DNA from: SPDF01 sp963699825
Lineage (GTDB): Bacteria > Gemmatimonadota > Gemmatimonadetes > Gemmatimonadales > GWC2-71-9
Direction: 5' to 3'
Length of the DNA: 64,000 bases
Assembly: GCA_963699825.1 (NCBI GenBank)
Contig: CAVOVI010000013.1
Coordinates: 372,001 to 436,000 of the forward strand
Below the pieces are notes generated by a model. The model was not told where the DNA came from. It searched no databases and was given only the letters and a program-made list of their open reading frames with translations. The position numbers and the translations under genes are program-made. Of the stretch, positions 56,455 to 64,000 are shown piece after piece; the first letter of the stretch is position 1, and each line of letters opens with the position of its first letter.

Positions 56455-57547
56455 CTACCGGTCCGCGGCGATGGGGAGCGGCCCGCTCCACTCTCCGGTG
56501 ACTGGCCGGGCGCTGATGGCCCAGGTCGGGCAGTTCCGGATGTAGATGCCGTCCAGCGGAGACCACGCCTGCCGCGGCGCCACGACCTCGGCCTTCCCCA
56601 GCGCATCCATCTGAAAGATCCCCGGCGCCCGCAGCGCACAGGCGCCACAGCCGATGCAGCGCGCCCGGTCCACGTGGATCCGGACCGGCGTCTTCGGGAA
56701 GATCCCCTCCTCGGACGACTCCAGCAGCCGCAGCAGCTCGGGCACCAGCTGTCGCATCACCCGATATCCCTCCGCGATCAACTCCTGCGTCCGGTCGAAG
56801 ACGAACATCGGGTAATCCTCGACCCGCGGGTGCACCAGCAGCAGCGGCGGCGACCGCCACTGACGGAGCGTTCGCTCCAGCATCGTCTGCATGACGATCT
56901 CGAGCCCGCGGGCGTAGGTCGTCGCGAAGCCCGACTTCTCCACCTCCGAGCGGAGCGCCATCGAGGCGCTCACATCCACGCCGATGATCGGCCCGGGACC
57001 GCAGACGGTGGCGGCCTTGACCGGGAGGTTGTCGGCGACGGCCCCGTCCACGTACCAGCGCCCGGCGATTTCCCGCGGCGGCAGGATGCCGGGGAGTGCG
57101 CACGAGGCGAAGACCGCATCGGCCACCCGCGCGTAGCGAAGCCCGGGCAGGCCCCAGAGCACCTGCATCCCGGAGTTGATGTCGACGGTGTTGACGATGA
57201 GGGGGTGCACGAGTTCGTCGAACGTCTTGTCGCCGACCATTTCGTAGATCAGGTCATCCAGCGGTTCGTGCCGGTAAACGGCCGGCGAGCGCATCCGCTT
57301 GAACGCCATGTCGGTGTGGGCTACCTGGAAGACGTCCCGGCGCTTCAGGCGCAAGCGCCCGGTCGCGCATGAAATCGACCGAGCGGCCGGCGGCCCACGC
57401 CGCGGCAATCAGCGAACCGATGCTGGAGCCGACCACGCCGCTCGGCCGGAGCCCGGCCTCCTCCAGCGCCTGCAGCACGCCGATGTGTGCCAGCCCCTTG
57501 AGGCCACCACCGCCGAGGACGAGACTGAAATTGCGTTGCGCGGGCAT
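56455..57547 (-). CDS. Patatin-like phospholipase fused to a C-terminal ferredoxin (frame broken once)
   Basis: The N-terminus carries the patatin oxyanion loop GGGGLKGLAH and the nucleophile elbow GSSIGSLIA. After a frame switch near 57358-57362 the fold continues to the catalytic Asp in WYVDGAVADN. The last 85 residues form a ferredoxin with CIGCGAC plus NCPTW, enough for one [4Fe-4S] cluster. Joined, it has about 363 residues. The patatin part should hydrolyse phospholipids or other acyl esters; a redox cluster on such an enzyme is unusual. An A/T-rich TTTATAG lies directly before the ATG. Confidence 0.82.
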
Positions 57548-57584
57548 GGCTATAAAGTAATGCCCTCCGGTGCCCGGTCCTTGC

Positions 57585-57590
57585 TATCTT
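57585..57590 (+). promoter_or_regulatory. Possible leaderless -10 box of the dppC-like gene
   Basis: TATCTT ends five nt before the ATG in the 48-bp divergent gap with the patatin gene. No good -35 match is visible. Confidence 0.3.
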
Positions 57591-57595
57591 TCGCC

Positions 57596-58438
57596 ATGGC
57601 CTCCCCCCTCGCCGGCCCCTTCCGCCGCGACCGCTTCTTCCAGTTCGGGCTCCTGCTCGTGGCGATGGTCGTCGGTGCCGCCGTGTTGGCGTCGCTGCTC
57701 GCGCCCGGCGGCCCGTACACCGGGGACCCCGCCACCGCCTACCTCCTCCCGCCGAGCACCGATCACCTCCTGGGAACCGACACCCAGGGCAGGGATGTGC
57801 TGACGCGCGTCATCTACGGGGCGCGGATCTCGCTCGCCGTCGGGATCATCAGCCAGCTGGTGGCCAGCCTCCTCGGCGTCACCCTCGGTCTCATCTCGGG
57901 ATACTACGGTCGCCGGGTGGACGCGCTCATCATGCGTCTCGCCGACGTCACGCTCGCGTTCCCCACGCTGCTGCTGCTCATCGCCGTGGCGGCGGCCGTC
58001 AACCCGTCCCTTCCGGTCGTCTTCGTGGTCATCGGAGTCGTGGGCTGGGCCGCGATGGCCCGACTGGTCCGCGGCCAGGTCCTGGTCCTCAAGAATGCCG
58101 AGTATGTCCTGGCGGCCCAGGCCCTCGGCGCCCCCGATCACCGGATCCTCTTCCGGCATCTGCTCCCCAATGTCCGCGCACAGGTCATCGTGGCGGCGAC
58201 GCTGGGGATGGCGGGTGCGATCATGGCGGAGGCGGCGCTCTCCTTCGTGGGCCTCGGCGCGCAGCCCCCGACGCCCAGCTGGGGCTCGATGGTGGCCGAC
58301 GGCCGGGACCTGCTCCGCGTGGCGCCCTGGGTGTCGTTCGCACCCGGCATCGCGATCGGACTCGCCGTGCTCGGCTTCAACCTCGTGGGGGACACCCTGC
58401 GGGAGGCGTTCGATCCCAAACTTCGCACCGAACGGTAG
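57596..58438 (+). CDS. ABC transporter permease, dipeptide/oligopeptide type (DppC family)
   Basis: The 280-residue protein has an N-terminal helix, the DppC-specific HLLGTDTQGRDVLTRVIYGA motif, five more helices and the EAA loop AQALGAPDHRILFRHLLPN, ending with PSWGSMVADGRDLL and FNLVGDTLREAFDPK. It is the natural partner of a DppB permease, yet the only one in the window is 45 kb away. No ATPase or binding protein is beside it. The ATG is five nt after TATCTT, without a Shine-Dalgarno. Confidence 0.9.
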   Translation: MASPLAGPFRRDRFFQFGLLLVAMVVGAAVLASLLAPGGPYTGDPATAYLLPPSTDHLLGTDTQGRDVLTRVIYGARISLAVGIISQLVASLLGVTLGLISGYYGRRVDALIMRLADVTLAFPTLLLLIAVAAAVNPSLPVVFVVIGVVGWAAMARLVRGQVLVLKNAEYVLAAQALGAPDHRILFRHLLPNVRAQVIVAATLGMAGAIMAEAALSFVGLGAQPPTPSWGSMVADGRDLLRVAPWVSFAPGIAIGLAVLGFNLVGDTLREAFDPKLRTER

Positions 58439-58447
58439 GAGCGACCG

Positions 58448-59591
58448 ATGAGCACGGACTTCGCCGCTCTCCGCCGCGAGGAGTTCTCCGCGCTCGACGA
58501 GGCGATCTATCTCAACAGCGCCTCCATCGGACCGATCCCGGCGCGGACCCGGCGTCGGCTCGACGAGTACAGCGCGATGCGGACCGCGCCGCATCGGATG
58601 AACGATCACGACTTCTTCTCGGAACTCGACCAGGCCCGGGCGCTCACCGCGCGATTGCTGAACGTGACCCCCGGCGAAATCGCGCTCGCCTTCAACACCA
58701 GTTACGGGCTCAACCTCGCCGCGCGCGGACTGCCGCTCGAAGCGGGCGACATCGTCCTCGCGAGCGATCGGGAGTTCCCGGCCAACGTCTACCCCTGGAT
58801 GCGGCTCGCCGATCGCGGCGTGTCGCTCGAGTTGGCGCCGGTCACGGCCGACGGCTGGCCCGACGAGGAGTTCCTCCTCACGCGGATGGCCGACCCGAAG
58901 GTGCGGGTGCTGGCGGTGTCGCTGGTCCAGTTCAGCAACGGATACCGGGTCGACCTGGCGCGACTCTCGAAGCGCGCCCGCGAGACGGGTACCTACCTCG
59001 TGGTGGATGCCATCCAGGGGCTGGGCGCGGTGCCGGTGGACCTGCAGGCCACCCCGGTGGACATCCTCTCGTGCGGGGGACAGAAGTGGCTCCTGTCACC
59101 CTGGGGCAGTGGATTCGTGTATGTGCGGAAGGAACTGATCCCGGTGGTGGAGCCGGTGGTGATGGGGTGGATGGCGTTCGAGGGGACGGACGACTTCACC
59201 CGGCTCACCGAGTACGACCCGCGGCTCAGGGGAGACGCCAAGCGCTACGAGATGATCAGCCTCCCCTTCCAGGATTTTGCGGGGTACAACAAGTCGGTGG
59301 AGCTGCTGCTCGACGTGGGCATCCCCGCCATCGCGAGGCACATCGCCGAGGTCCAGGCGCCGGTGCTGGCCTGGGCGGCTCGGAAGGGCGTGCGAGATCA
59401 CGTCGCCGGTCGGGGCGCACGCATCGGGGATCGTGTGCGTGGCGGTGCCCGAGCCCGCCGACGCGTACAAGGCCATCCGCGCGCAGGGCGTGGTGGCCAG
59501 CGTGCGCGAAGGCGCGATCCGGCTGAGTCCGCACCTGTTCAACACGGTGGACGAGATGGAGCGGGTGACGCGGATGCTGGACAGGGTGTGA
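58448..59591 (+). CDS. Class V aminotransferase-family PLP enzyme (frame broken once)
   Basis: The protein opens FSALDEAIYLNSASIGPIP, typical of class V enzymes. It has the PLP-phosphate region NTSYGLNLAARG, VVDAIQGLGAVPVDL with the Asp that holds the pyridine ring, and the Schiff-base Lys in SCGGQKWLLSPWG. The frame changes near 59392, after which GAHASGIVCVAVPEPADAY and the terminal IRLSPHLFNTVDEMERV follow. Joined, it has about 380 residues. It may be a cysteine desulfurase-like, kynureninase-like or isopenicillin-N-epimerase-like enzyme; the substrate is open. The ATG has AGGAG about nine nt upstream. Confidence 0.85.
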
Positions 59592-59592
59592 A

Positions 59593-59622
59593 CGTCACCC
59601 CGGCGAAAGCCGGGGTCCAGTG
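59593..59622 (+). repeat. REP-like palindromic repeat, copy 1
   Basis: Arms ACCCCGGC and GCCGGGGT pair around a GAAA loop (59597-59616), directly after the aminotransferase stop. It is nearly the exact reverse complement of the element at 61406-61436. It could also end the aminotransferase transcript. Confidence 0.75.
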
Positions 59623-59633
59623 AGAGATAGAAA

Positions 59634-59744
59634 ACGAGGGAAGGTCGGAAAGGAGCCGGAAATTCGGAAAAACTGCCTGGTGGGTGCGGACTCGACCAAC
59701 ACAGTCGTTTTCCGACCCTCCGCTGTCTTCCGACCTTCCCTCGT
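59634..59744. repeat. Large inverted repeat upstream of the HerA-like gene
   Basis: Perfect 17-nt arms (ACGAGGGAAGGTCGGAA at 59634-59650 and its complement at 59728-59744) enclose 77 bp. The loop repeats the motif TCGGAAA and has a second, shorter pairing. The remaining bases to the gene start at 59804 show no ORF. Confidence 0.7.
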
Positions 59745-59803
59745 CTGCAGCTCCTGCCCGGTGCTTATTCGACCAGACCGTAACCCGAATTCGAGCCGAA
59801 TCC

Positions 59804-61349
59804 ATGACCTCTTTCCACGATGAGCTTCTCGCCGGCTACGGCTTCGACGGCCCCAGCATCACGATCGGCGGCGCCCTCGAGGGCGCCACGGTCCATCCCA
59901 CGCCCAAGGTCTGTATCCCGTTGGCGATGATGAACCGGCACGGCCTGGTGGCGGGTGCCACCGGCACCGGGAAGAGCAAGACACTCCAGCTCCTGACCGA
60001 GCAGCTCTCCGCGCAGGGCGTGCCCGTGTTCGTGGCCGACCTCAAGGGTGATCTCTCCGGCCTGGCCATGCCGGGAGAGACGAACAAGCGCATCGAGGAG
60101 CGGGCCACCAGCATCGGGTGGGAGTGGAAGGCTGCCGGCGTGCCGGTGGAGTTTGTGAGCCTGACCGGGAGGCTCGGCGTGCAGCTGCGGGCCACCGTCA
60201 GTTCATTCGGACCGCTCCTCCTCGGCAAGGTGCTGGCGCTCAACGAGACGCAGACCAGCGTGCTCTCGCTGGTGTTCAAGTTCTGCGACGACCAGGGGAT
60301 GCCGCTCCTGGACTTCGCCGATCTCCGTGCCGTCCTGCAGTATCTCAACAGCGATGAGGGGAAGCCGGCGCTGAAGGAGTACGGCGGGCATGTCGTCCGC
60401 GTCGGTGGGCGTGCTCCTCCGCAAGATGGTCGAGCTGGAAGAGCAGGGGGCGGAGGCGTTCTTCGGTGAGCCGGAATTCGATGTGCGGGACCTGCTCACC
60501 TGCACCTCGGACGGGCGCGGCGTCGTCACCTGCCTCGAACTCGCCGATGTGCAGGACAAGCCGCGGCTCTTCTCGACCTTCATGATGTGGATGCTCGCCG
60601 AGCTCTACCAGAATCTGCCTGAGGCCGGCGACCTCCCGAAGCCGAAGCTGGTCTTCTTCTTCGACGAGGCGCACCTGCTGTTCAATGACGCGCCCAAGGC
60701 CTTCCTGGAGCAGGTCGAGCAGGTCGTGCGAATGATCCGCTCCAAGGGGGTCGGCGTCTACTTCGTCACTCAGACGCCCAAGGACGTGCCCTCCGATGTC
60801 CTGGCGCAGTTGGGCCACCGGGTCCAGCACGCGCTGCGTGCGCATACCCCCGACGATGACAAGGCGCTCCGCGCCACGGTGCGGACCTTTCCGAAGACCA
60901 CCTTCTATGACCTTGAGGAGACACTGACCACGCTCGGCATCGGCGAGGCGGTGGTGACGGCGCTCAACCCGCGTGGCGTGCCGACGCCCGTGGTGGCCAC
61001 GCGGCTGATCCCGCCGACGTCACGGATGGCGCCACTCACGTCTGAGGAGCTCCAGGCGGATATCCGGACCTCGGATCTGCTGGCGGAATACGGCCAATCG
61101 GTCGATCGCGACAGCGCGCGGGAGATACTTGCCCGTCGCATCGAGAAGACCGCCGAGATGCCGGCGGCGCCGGCGGCTCCGGAGAAGCCGGGCAAGATGT
61201 CGAAGACGTCGAAGGTGCTGGGGGGAGCGCTGCTGGGGAGCCTGGCGGCCACGGTGGGTCGGACGGTCGGGCGGGAACTGGTGCGCGGGATGTTCGGTCT
61301 GCTCGGCGCCAAGCCGCCGAAGACGCGGCGGCGGACGACTCGCTGGTAG
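59804..61349 (+). CDS. HerA/YjgR-like ATPase (DUF853; frame broken once)
   Basis: The ATG at 59804 gives MTSFHDELLAGYGFDG. Walker A is VAGATGTGKSKTLQLL, followed by VADLKGDLSGLA. The frame changes near 60388, after which LLRKMVELEEQGAEAFFGEP, Walker B (KLVFFFDEAHLLF), FVTQTPKDVPSDVLAQLGHR and the C-terminal glycine-rich region follow. Joined, it has about 514 residues. This is the DUF853 branch of the HerA/FtsK superfamily, whose role is unknown. It is isolated between inverted repeats with no nuclease partner (no NurA), so neither DNA-end resection nor a defence role is supported. Confidence 0.88.
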
Positions 61350-61376
61350 GCCGTGAGGCTTCCCGTCTCCCCGCGA

Positions 61377-61401
61377 GGGCGAGGGGGCAGGGGGTGAGGG
61401 G
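61377..61401 (+). repeat. G-rich dispersed repeat (possible G-quadruplex), copy 2
   Basis: G-runs of 3, 5, 5 and 4 lie in 25 nt between the convergent HerA-like and tyrS genes; 23 of 25 positions match the copy at 42276-42300. Confidence 0.6.
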
Positions 61402-61405
61402 AGAA

Positions 61406-61436
61406 CACTGGATCCCCGGCTTTCGCCGGGGTGACG
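61406..61436 (-). repeat. REP-like palindromic repeat, copy 2 (inverted)
   Basis: The element is the reverse complement of the copy at 59593-59622 with one extra base. Its stem (CCCCGGC / GCCGGGG) lies between two convergent genes and could end both transcripts. Confidence 0.75.
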
Positions 61437-61445
61437 ATCTTCGAA

Positions 61446-61485
61446 CTGCCTCGCTGCCTCGCTGCCCCGCTGCCCTACTGCCCCG
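61446..61485. repeat. Five-copy octamer tandem repeat at the tyrS 3' end
   Basis: CTGCCTCG, CTGCCTCG, CTGCCCCG, CTGCCCTA and CTGCCCCG are adjacent. The tyrS stop codon (61475-61477) falls in the fourth unit. Confidence 0.7.
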
Positions 61486-62743
61486 CCTTCAGCAGCGCGT
61501 AATTCTTCTTCCCCTTCTGCAGCATCACGTACCCGCCTGCCAGCAGGTCGCCCGAGGTCAGCGTCCGCTCCACGTCGTCGGTCTTCTCGCCGTTGACGGC
61601 AAAGCCCTTTCCCTGGATGCCTCGGCGCGCGTCGCTCTTGGAGGAGGCGAGGCCGGCGGTCACCAGGGCGTCCACCAGCGGCAGGCCGGTGTCCAGCATC
61701 CCGGCAGGGAGCGCCGACGTCGGCATCTCCCCGCTGAGTACCTCGAACACCCCCGCGTCGGCGGCGCGGAGATCGGTGCCTCCAAAGAGAATGGCGCTCG
61801 CGGCGATGACCCGTTCGGTCGTGTCGCTGCCGTGTACCCGGGCGGTGATGTCGCGCGCCAGGGTGCGCTGCGCGGTGCGGCGGCTCGGATCGGCGGCCTG
61901 CTCCGTCATCACGGCCGCGATCTCGTCGCCTGGCAGGAAGGTGAAGAAGTTCAGCAGCCGCTCCACATCGCGATCGTCGGTGTTGAGCCAGAACTGGTAG
62001 AACTTGTAGGGGCTGGTCCGTGCCGGGTCGAGCCAGACGTTGCCGTCCTCGCTCTTGCCGAACTTGGCGCCGCCTGCCGTGGTCAGCAGCGGCATGACGA
62101 GCCCGTGCGCGCTCCCCTGTTCCCGGCGGCCGATCAGCTCGATCCCCGCCGTGATGTTTCCCCACTGGTCGCTGCCGCCCATCTGCAGTTCGCAGTCCGC
62201 TTCGCGGAAGAGGTGCCAGAAGTCGTACGCCTGGACCAGCATGTAGGTGAACTCGGTGAAGCTGATGCCGGTCTCCATGCGACTCTGGACCGACTCCTTC
62301 TGCAGCATGTAGTTGACCGTGAAGTGCTTGCCGGTGTCGCGCAGGAACTCCATCAGCCCCAGGCCACGGAGCCAGTCGGCGTTGTTCATGACGCGGGCGG
62401 CGGCGGGCCCCTCGAAGTCGAGGAAGTGGGCCAGCTGGGTCTTGAGCGCGGCCGAGTTCCGGTCGATGACCTCCACCGCCAGGATCGGGCGCTCGTCCCG
62501 CTTGCCGCTCGGGTCGCCGACCATGCCGGTGCCGCCGCCGACCAGGGCGATCGGCCGCCCCCCGAATCGCTGGAGCCAGGCCAGTCCCATGACGGGGAGG
62601 AGGCTGCCCACGTGCAGGGAGTCGGAGGTCGGATCGAACCCGATGTAGGCGGTCACCGGCCCCTTGGCGAGGCGGGCCTGCAGCCCCGGCGTGGCGTCGT
62701 GGACGAGGCCCCGGGCGGTCATGGTGTCGAGGAGGGTCGGCAT
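61475..62743 (-). CDS. tyrS: Tyrosyl-tRNA synthetase
   Basis: The 422-residue protein has the class I HIGH-type SDSLHVGSLLPVM, the tyrosine pocket FTEFTYMLVQAYDFWHLF and GGSDQWGNITAG, the KMSKS-type loop KFGKSEDGN and an S4 RNA-binding domain at the C-terminus (SSKSDARRGIQGKGFAVNG). It charges tRNA-Tyr. A promoter with its -10 box eight nt before the ATG is present, and no T-box leader is visible. Confidence 0.96.
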   Translation of the reverse strand: MPTLLDTMTARGLVHDATPGLQARLAKGPVTAYIGFDPTSDSLHVGSLLPVMGLAWLQRFGGRPIALVGGGTGMVGDPSGKRDERPILAVEVIDRNSAALKTQLAHFLDFEGPAAARVMNNADWLRGLGLMEFLRDTGKHFTVNYMLQKESVQSRMETGISFTEFTYMLVQAYDFWHLFREADCELQMGGSDQWGNITAGIELIGRREQGSAHGLVMPLLTTAGGAKFGKSEDGNVWLDPARTSPYKFYQFWLNTDDRDVERLLNFFTFLPGDEIAAVMTEQAADPSRRTAQRTLARDITARVHGSDTTERVIAASAILFGGTDLRAADAGVFEVLSGEMPTSALPAGMLDTGLPLVDALVTAGLASSKSDARRGIQGKGFAVNGEKTDDVERTLTSGDLLAGGYVMLQKGKKNYALLKAGQ

Positions 62744-62751
62744 GGTGGAGA

Positions 62752-62780
62752 AACCTAGGGGGACGATTACTTTCCCTCAA
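62752..62780 (-). promoter_or_regulatory. Sigma-70-type leaderless promoter of tyrS
   Basis: On the minus strand TTGAGG (62775-62780), a 17-bp spacer and TAGGTT (62752-62757) precede the ATG (62743) by eight nt. It overlaps the divergent start of the penicillin-binding protein gene. Confidence 0.6.
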
Positions 62781-64000
62781 TGCTCGGTTCCCTGCTGATC
62801 GGCCACCCTCCGCGACACCCTCCTCCGCTGGTGGCGCACCCCCAAAATCCGTCGGGGCGTGCTCCTCACCATCCTCGGGGTGACAGTCTTCGGTGCCGCG
62901 CTCGGCGCCGGGATCTGGCTGCGCGCCTGCTCCGGGAACCGGTGCCCCTCCATCGAGGGGCTCGACAGCTACGATCCCGACCAGGCCTCCAAGGTCTACG
63001 CCGCCGACGGGCGTCTCATCACCGATCTCGGCAAGGAACGGCGCACCGTCGTCAGCCTGCAGGAGATGTCGCCGGCGCTGGTCGCCGCCTTCATCGCCAC
63101 CGAAGACAAGCGGTTCTACCAGCATCACGGCGTCGACTGGATCCGGTTCTTCGGCGCGGTCAAGGCGAACATCCTGGCGGGCGGTGTCACGGAGGGGTTT
63201 TCGACCATCACGATGCAGCTGGCCGGCAACCTCTTTCCGGAGGACCTGAACCGGCGGGTCCGGTCCTATGACCGGAAGATCCGGGAATCGAAGGTGGCCC
63301 GGCAGATCGAGGCGCGGTACAGCAAGGACAAGATTCTCGAGCTCTACCTCAACCAGATCGATCTCGGCAACCGGGCGTTCGGCGTGGAGGCCGCCTCGCA
63401 GCGCTACTTCGGCAAGTCGTCCCGCGACCTCAACGTGGCGGAGGCCGCCACCCTCGCGGCGATGCCCAAGGCGCCGAGCCGCTACAATCCGCGCCGCCAC
63501 CCCGCTCGTGCCATCCAGCGCCGGAACCTCATCCTCAATCTCCTCGCCGACCAGGGATCCATCACGCAGCAGGAGGCGGATCGCTGGAAGGCGTACCCGC
63601 TCCTCCTCTCCTCCCGGGATGACTTCAGCGGCGTCGCCGAGTATTTCGTCGAGTACATTCGCCAGCAGCTCGACGCGCGCTTCGGGCCGCGGCTGTACAC
63701 CGACGGGTTACGGATCTACACCACGCTCGACCTCAATGTGCAGCAGTCGGCGGAACGCGCGCTCGAGGCGCAGCTGAGCTCGATCGAGGCGGGGAACTAC
63801 GGTACGTACAGGCACCTGAGCTACGCCGCCTACCTCGAACAGAAGGCGGAGTCCGAAGACGAGGTCGGGCCGACCAACTCGCCGTACCTGCAGGGGCTGG
63901 CGGTCACCCTCGAGGCGAAGACCGGCTACATCCTGGCGATGGTGGGCGGCCGCGACTTCGCGGACAGCAAGTTCAACCGCGCCACGCAGGCGCTGCGGCA
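62780..64000 (+). CDS. Class A penicillin-binding protein (PBP1A type), 3' end outside window
   Basis: I translated this frame by hand because it stays open to the window end. A membrane anchor (GVLLTILGVTVFGAALGAG) precedes the glycosyltransferase-51 domain: AAFIATEDKRFYQHHGVDW with the catalytic Glu, EGFSTITMQLAGNLFPED, KILELYLNQIDLGNRAFGVE and AEAATLAAMPKAPSRYNP. The visible end, VGGRDFADSKFNRATQALR, is the start of the transpeptidase domain. The ATG at 62780 is out of frame with the rest (break near 62797); a GTG at 62859 is the first in-frame start. It polymerises and cross-links peptidoglycan. Confidence 0.9.

Noticed and set aside
59804..61349. HerA-like ATPase as a defence or DNA-end-resection system
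   Set aside because: It belongs to the DUF853/YjgR branch, and there is no NurA, Sir2 or nuclease partner beside it.

Overview
The window is about 64 kb of GC-rich, densely coded bacterial chromosome. It comes from a diderm: it carries a BamA/TamA-type outer-membrane assembly protein, TamB, an MsbA-type exporter, lipopolysaccharide-style glycosyltransferases and several lipoproteins. The very high GC content, a PorX-type response regulator (best known from Bacteroidota) and the gene content suggest Gemmatimonadota or a neighbour in the FCB group. This is an inference; there is no rRNA in the window to settle it.

Layout. 1-6116 (minus): LON-domain protein, glycolate oxidase glcD-glcE-glcF, ygfZ and a partial sugar-nucleotide-type epimerase. 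6212-7180 (minus): a sigma-70 factor with a clear promoter. 7390-14347 (minus): a peptide-type ABC binding protein and one permease, PBP4-type dacB, ferredoxin-NADP reductase, cobalamin adenosyltransferase and aroB. 14503-32085 (plus): bamA/tamA-like gene, tamB, lipid kinase, a large sensor kinase and its sigma-54 response regulator, a run of small coupled genes (zinc ribbon, NlpC/P60, HAD, CYTH, two unknowns, acpS), then a cytochrome c-FTR1 iron permease whose start lies in a Fur-box-like palindrome. 32086-32448: a non-coding, highly structured gap. 32449-46438 (minus): a 14-kb housekeeping series, yebC-ruvC-ruvA-zinc ribbon-ruvB-queA-tgt-yajC-def-fmt-thiE-thiS-thiG-rsmB-PASTA-rpe-resA-tsaD-lgt. 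46546-56452: a small lipoprotein, then an envelope-glycan cluster (CDP-glycerol-type transferase, nucleotidyltransferase, GT9, porX, msbA-like exporter, three more glycosyltransferases). 56455-64000: patatin-ferredoxin fusion, the second peptide-type permease, a class V aminotransferase, a HerA-like ATPase between inverted repeats, tyrS and a partial class A penicillin-binding protein.

Expression logic. Inside operons most neighbours overlap by 4 nt (ATGA or GTGA) or by TGATG, which points to translational coupling. Several first genes instead have a TANNTT-like -10 box ending 5-10 nt before the start codon and no Shine-Dalgarno sequence, as expected for leaderless transcripts; some also have a TTGACC-like -35 box at 17-18 bp.

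Data quality. About two dozen conserved genes change reading frame once or more while the protein match continues on both sides. I read these as indel errors in the sequence rather than gene decay and annotate each as one gene. No rRNA, confident tRNA, CRISPR array, prophage or insertion sequence was seen.
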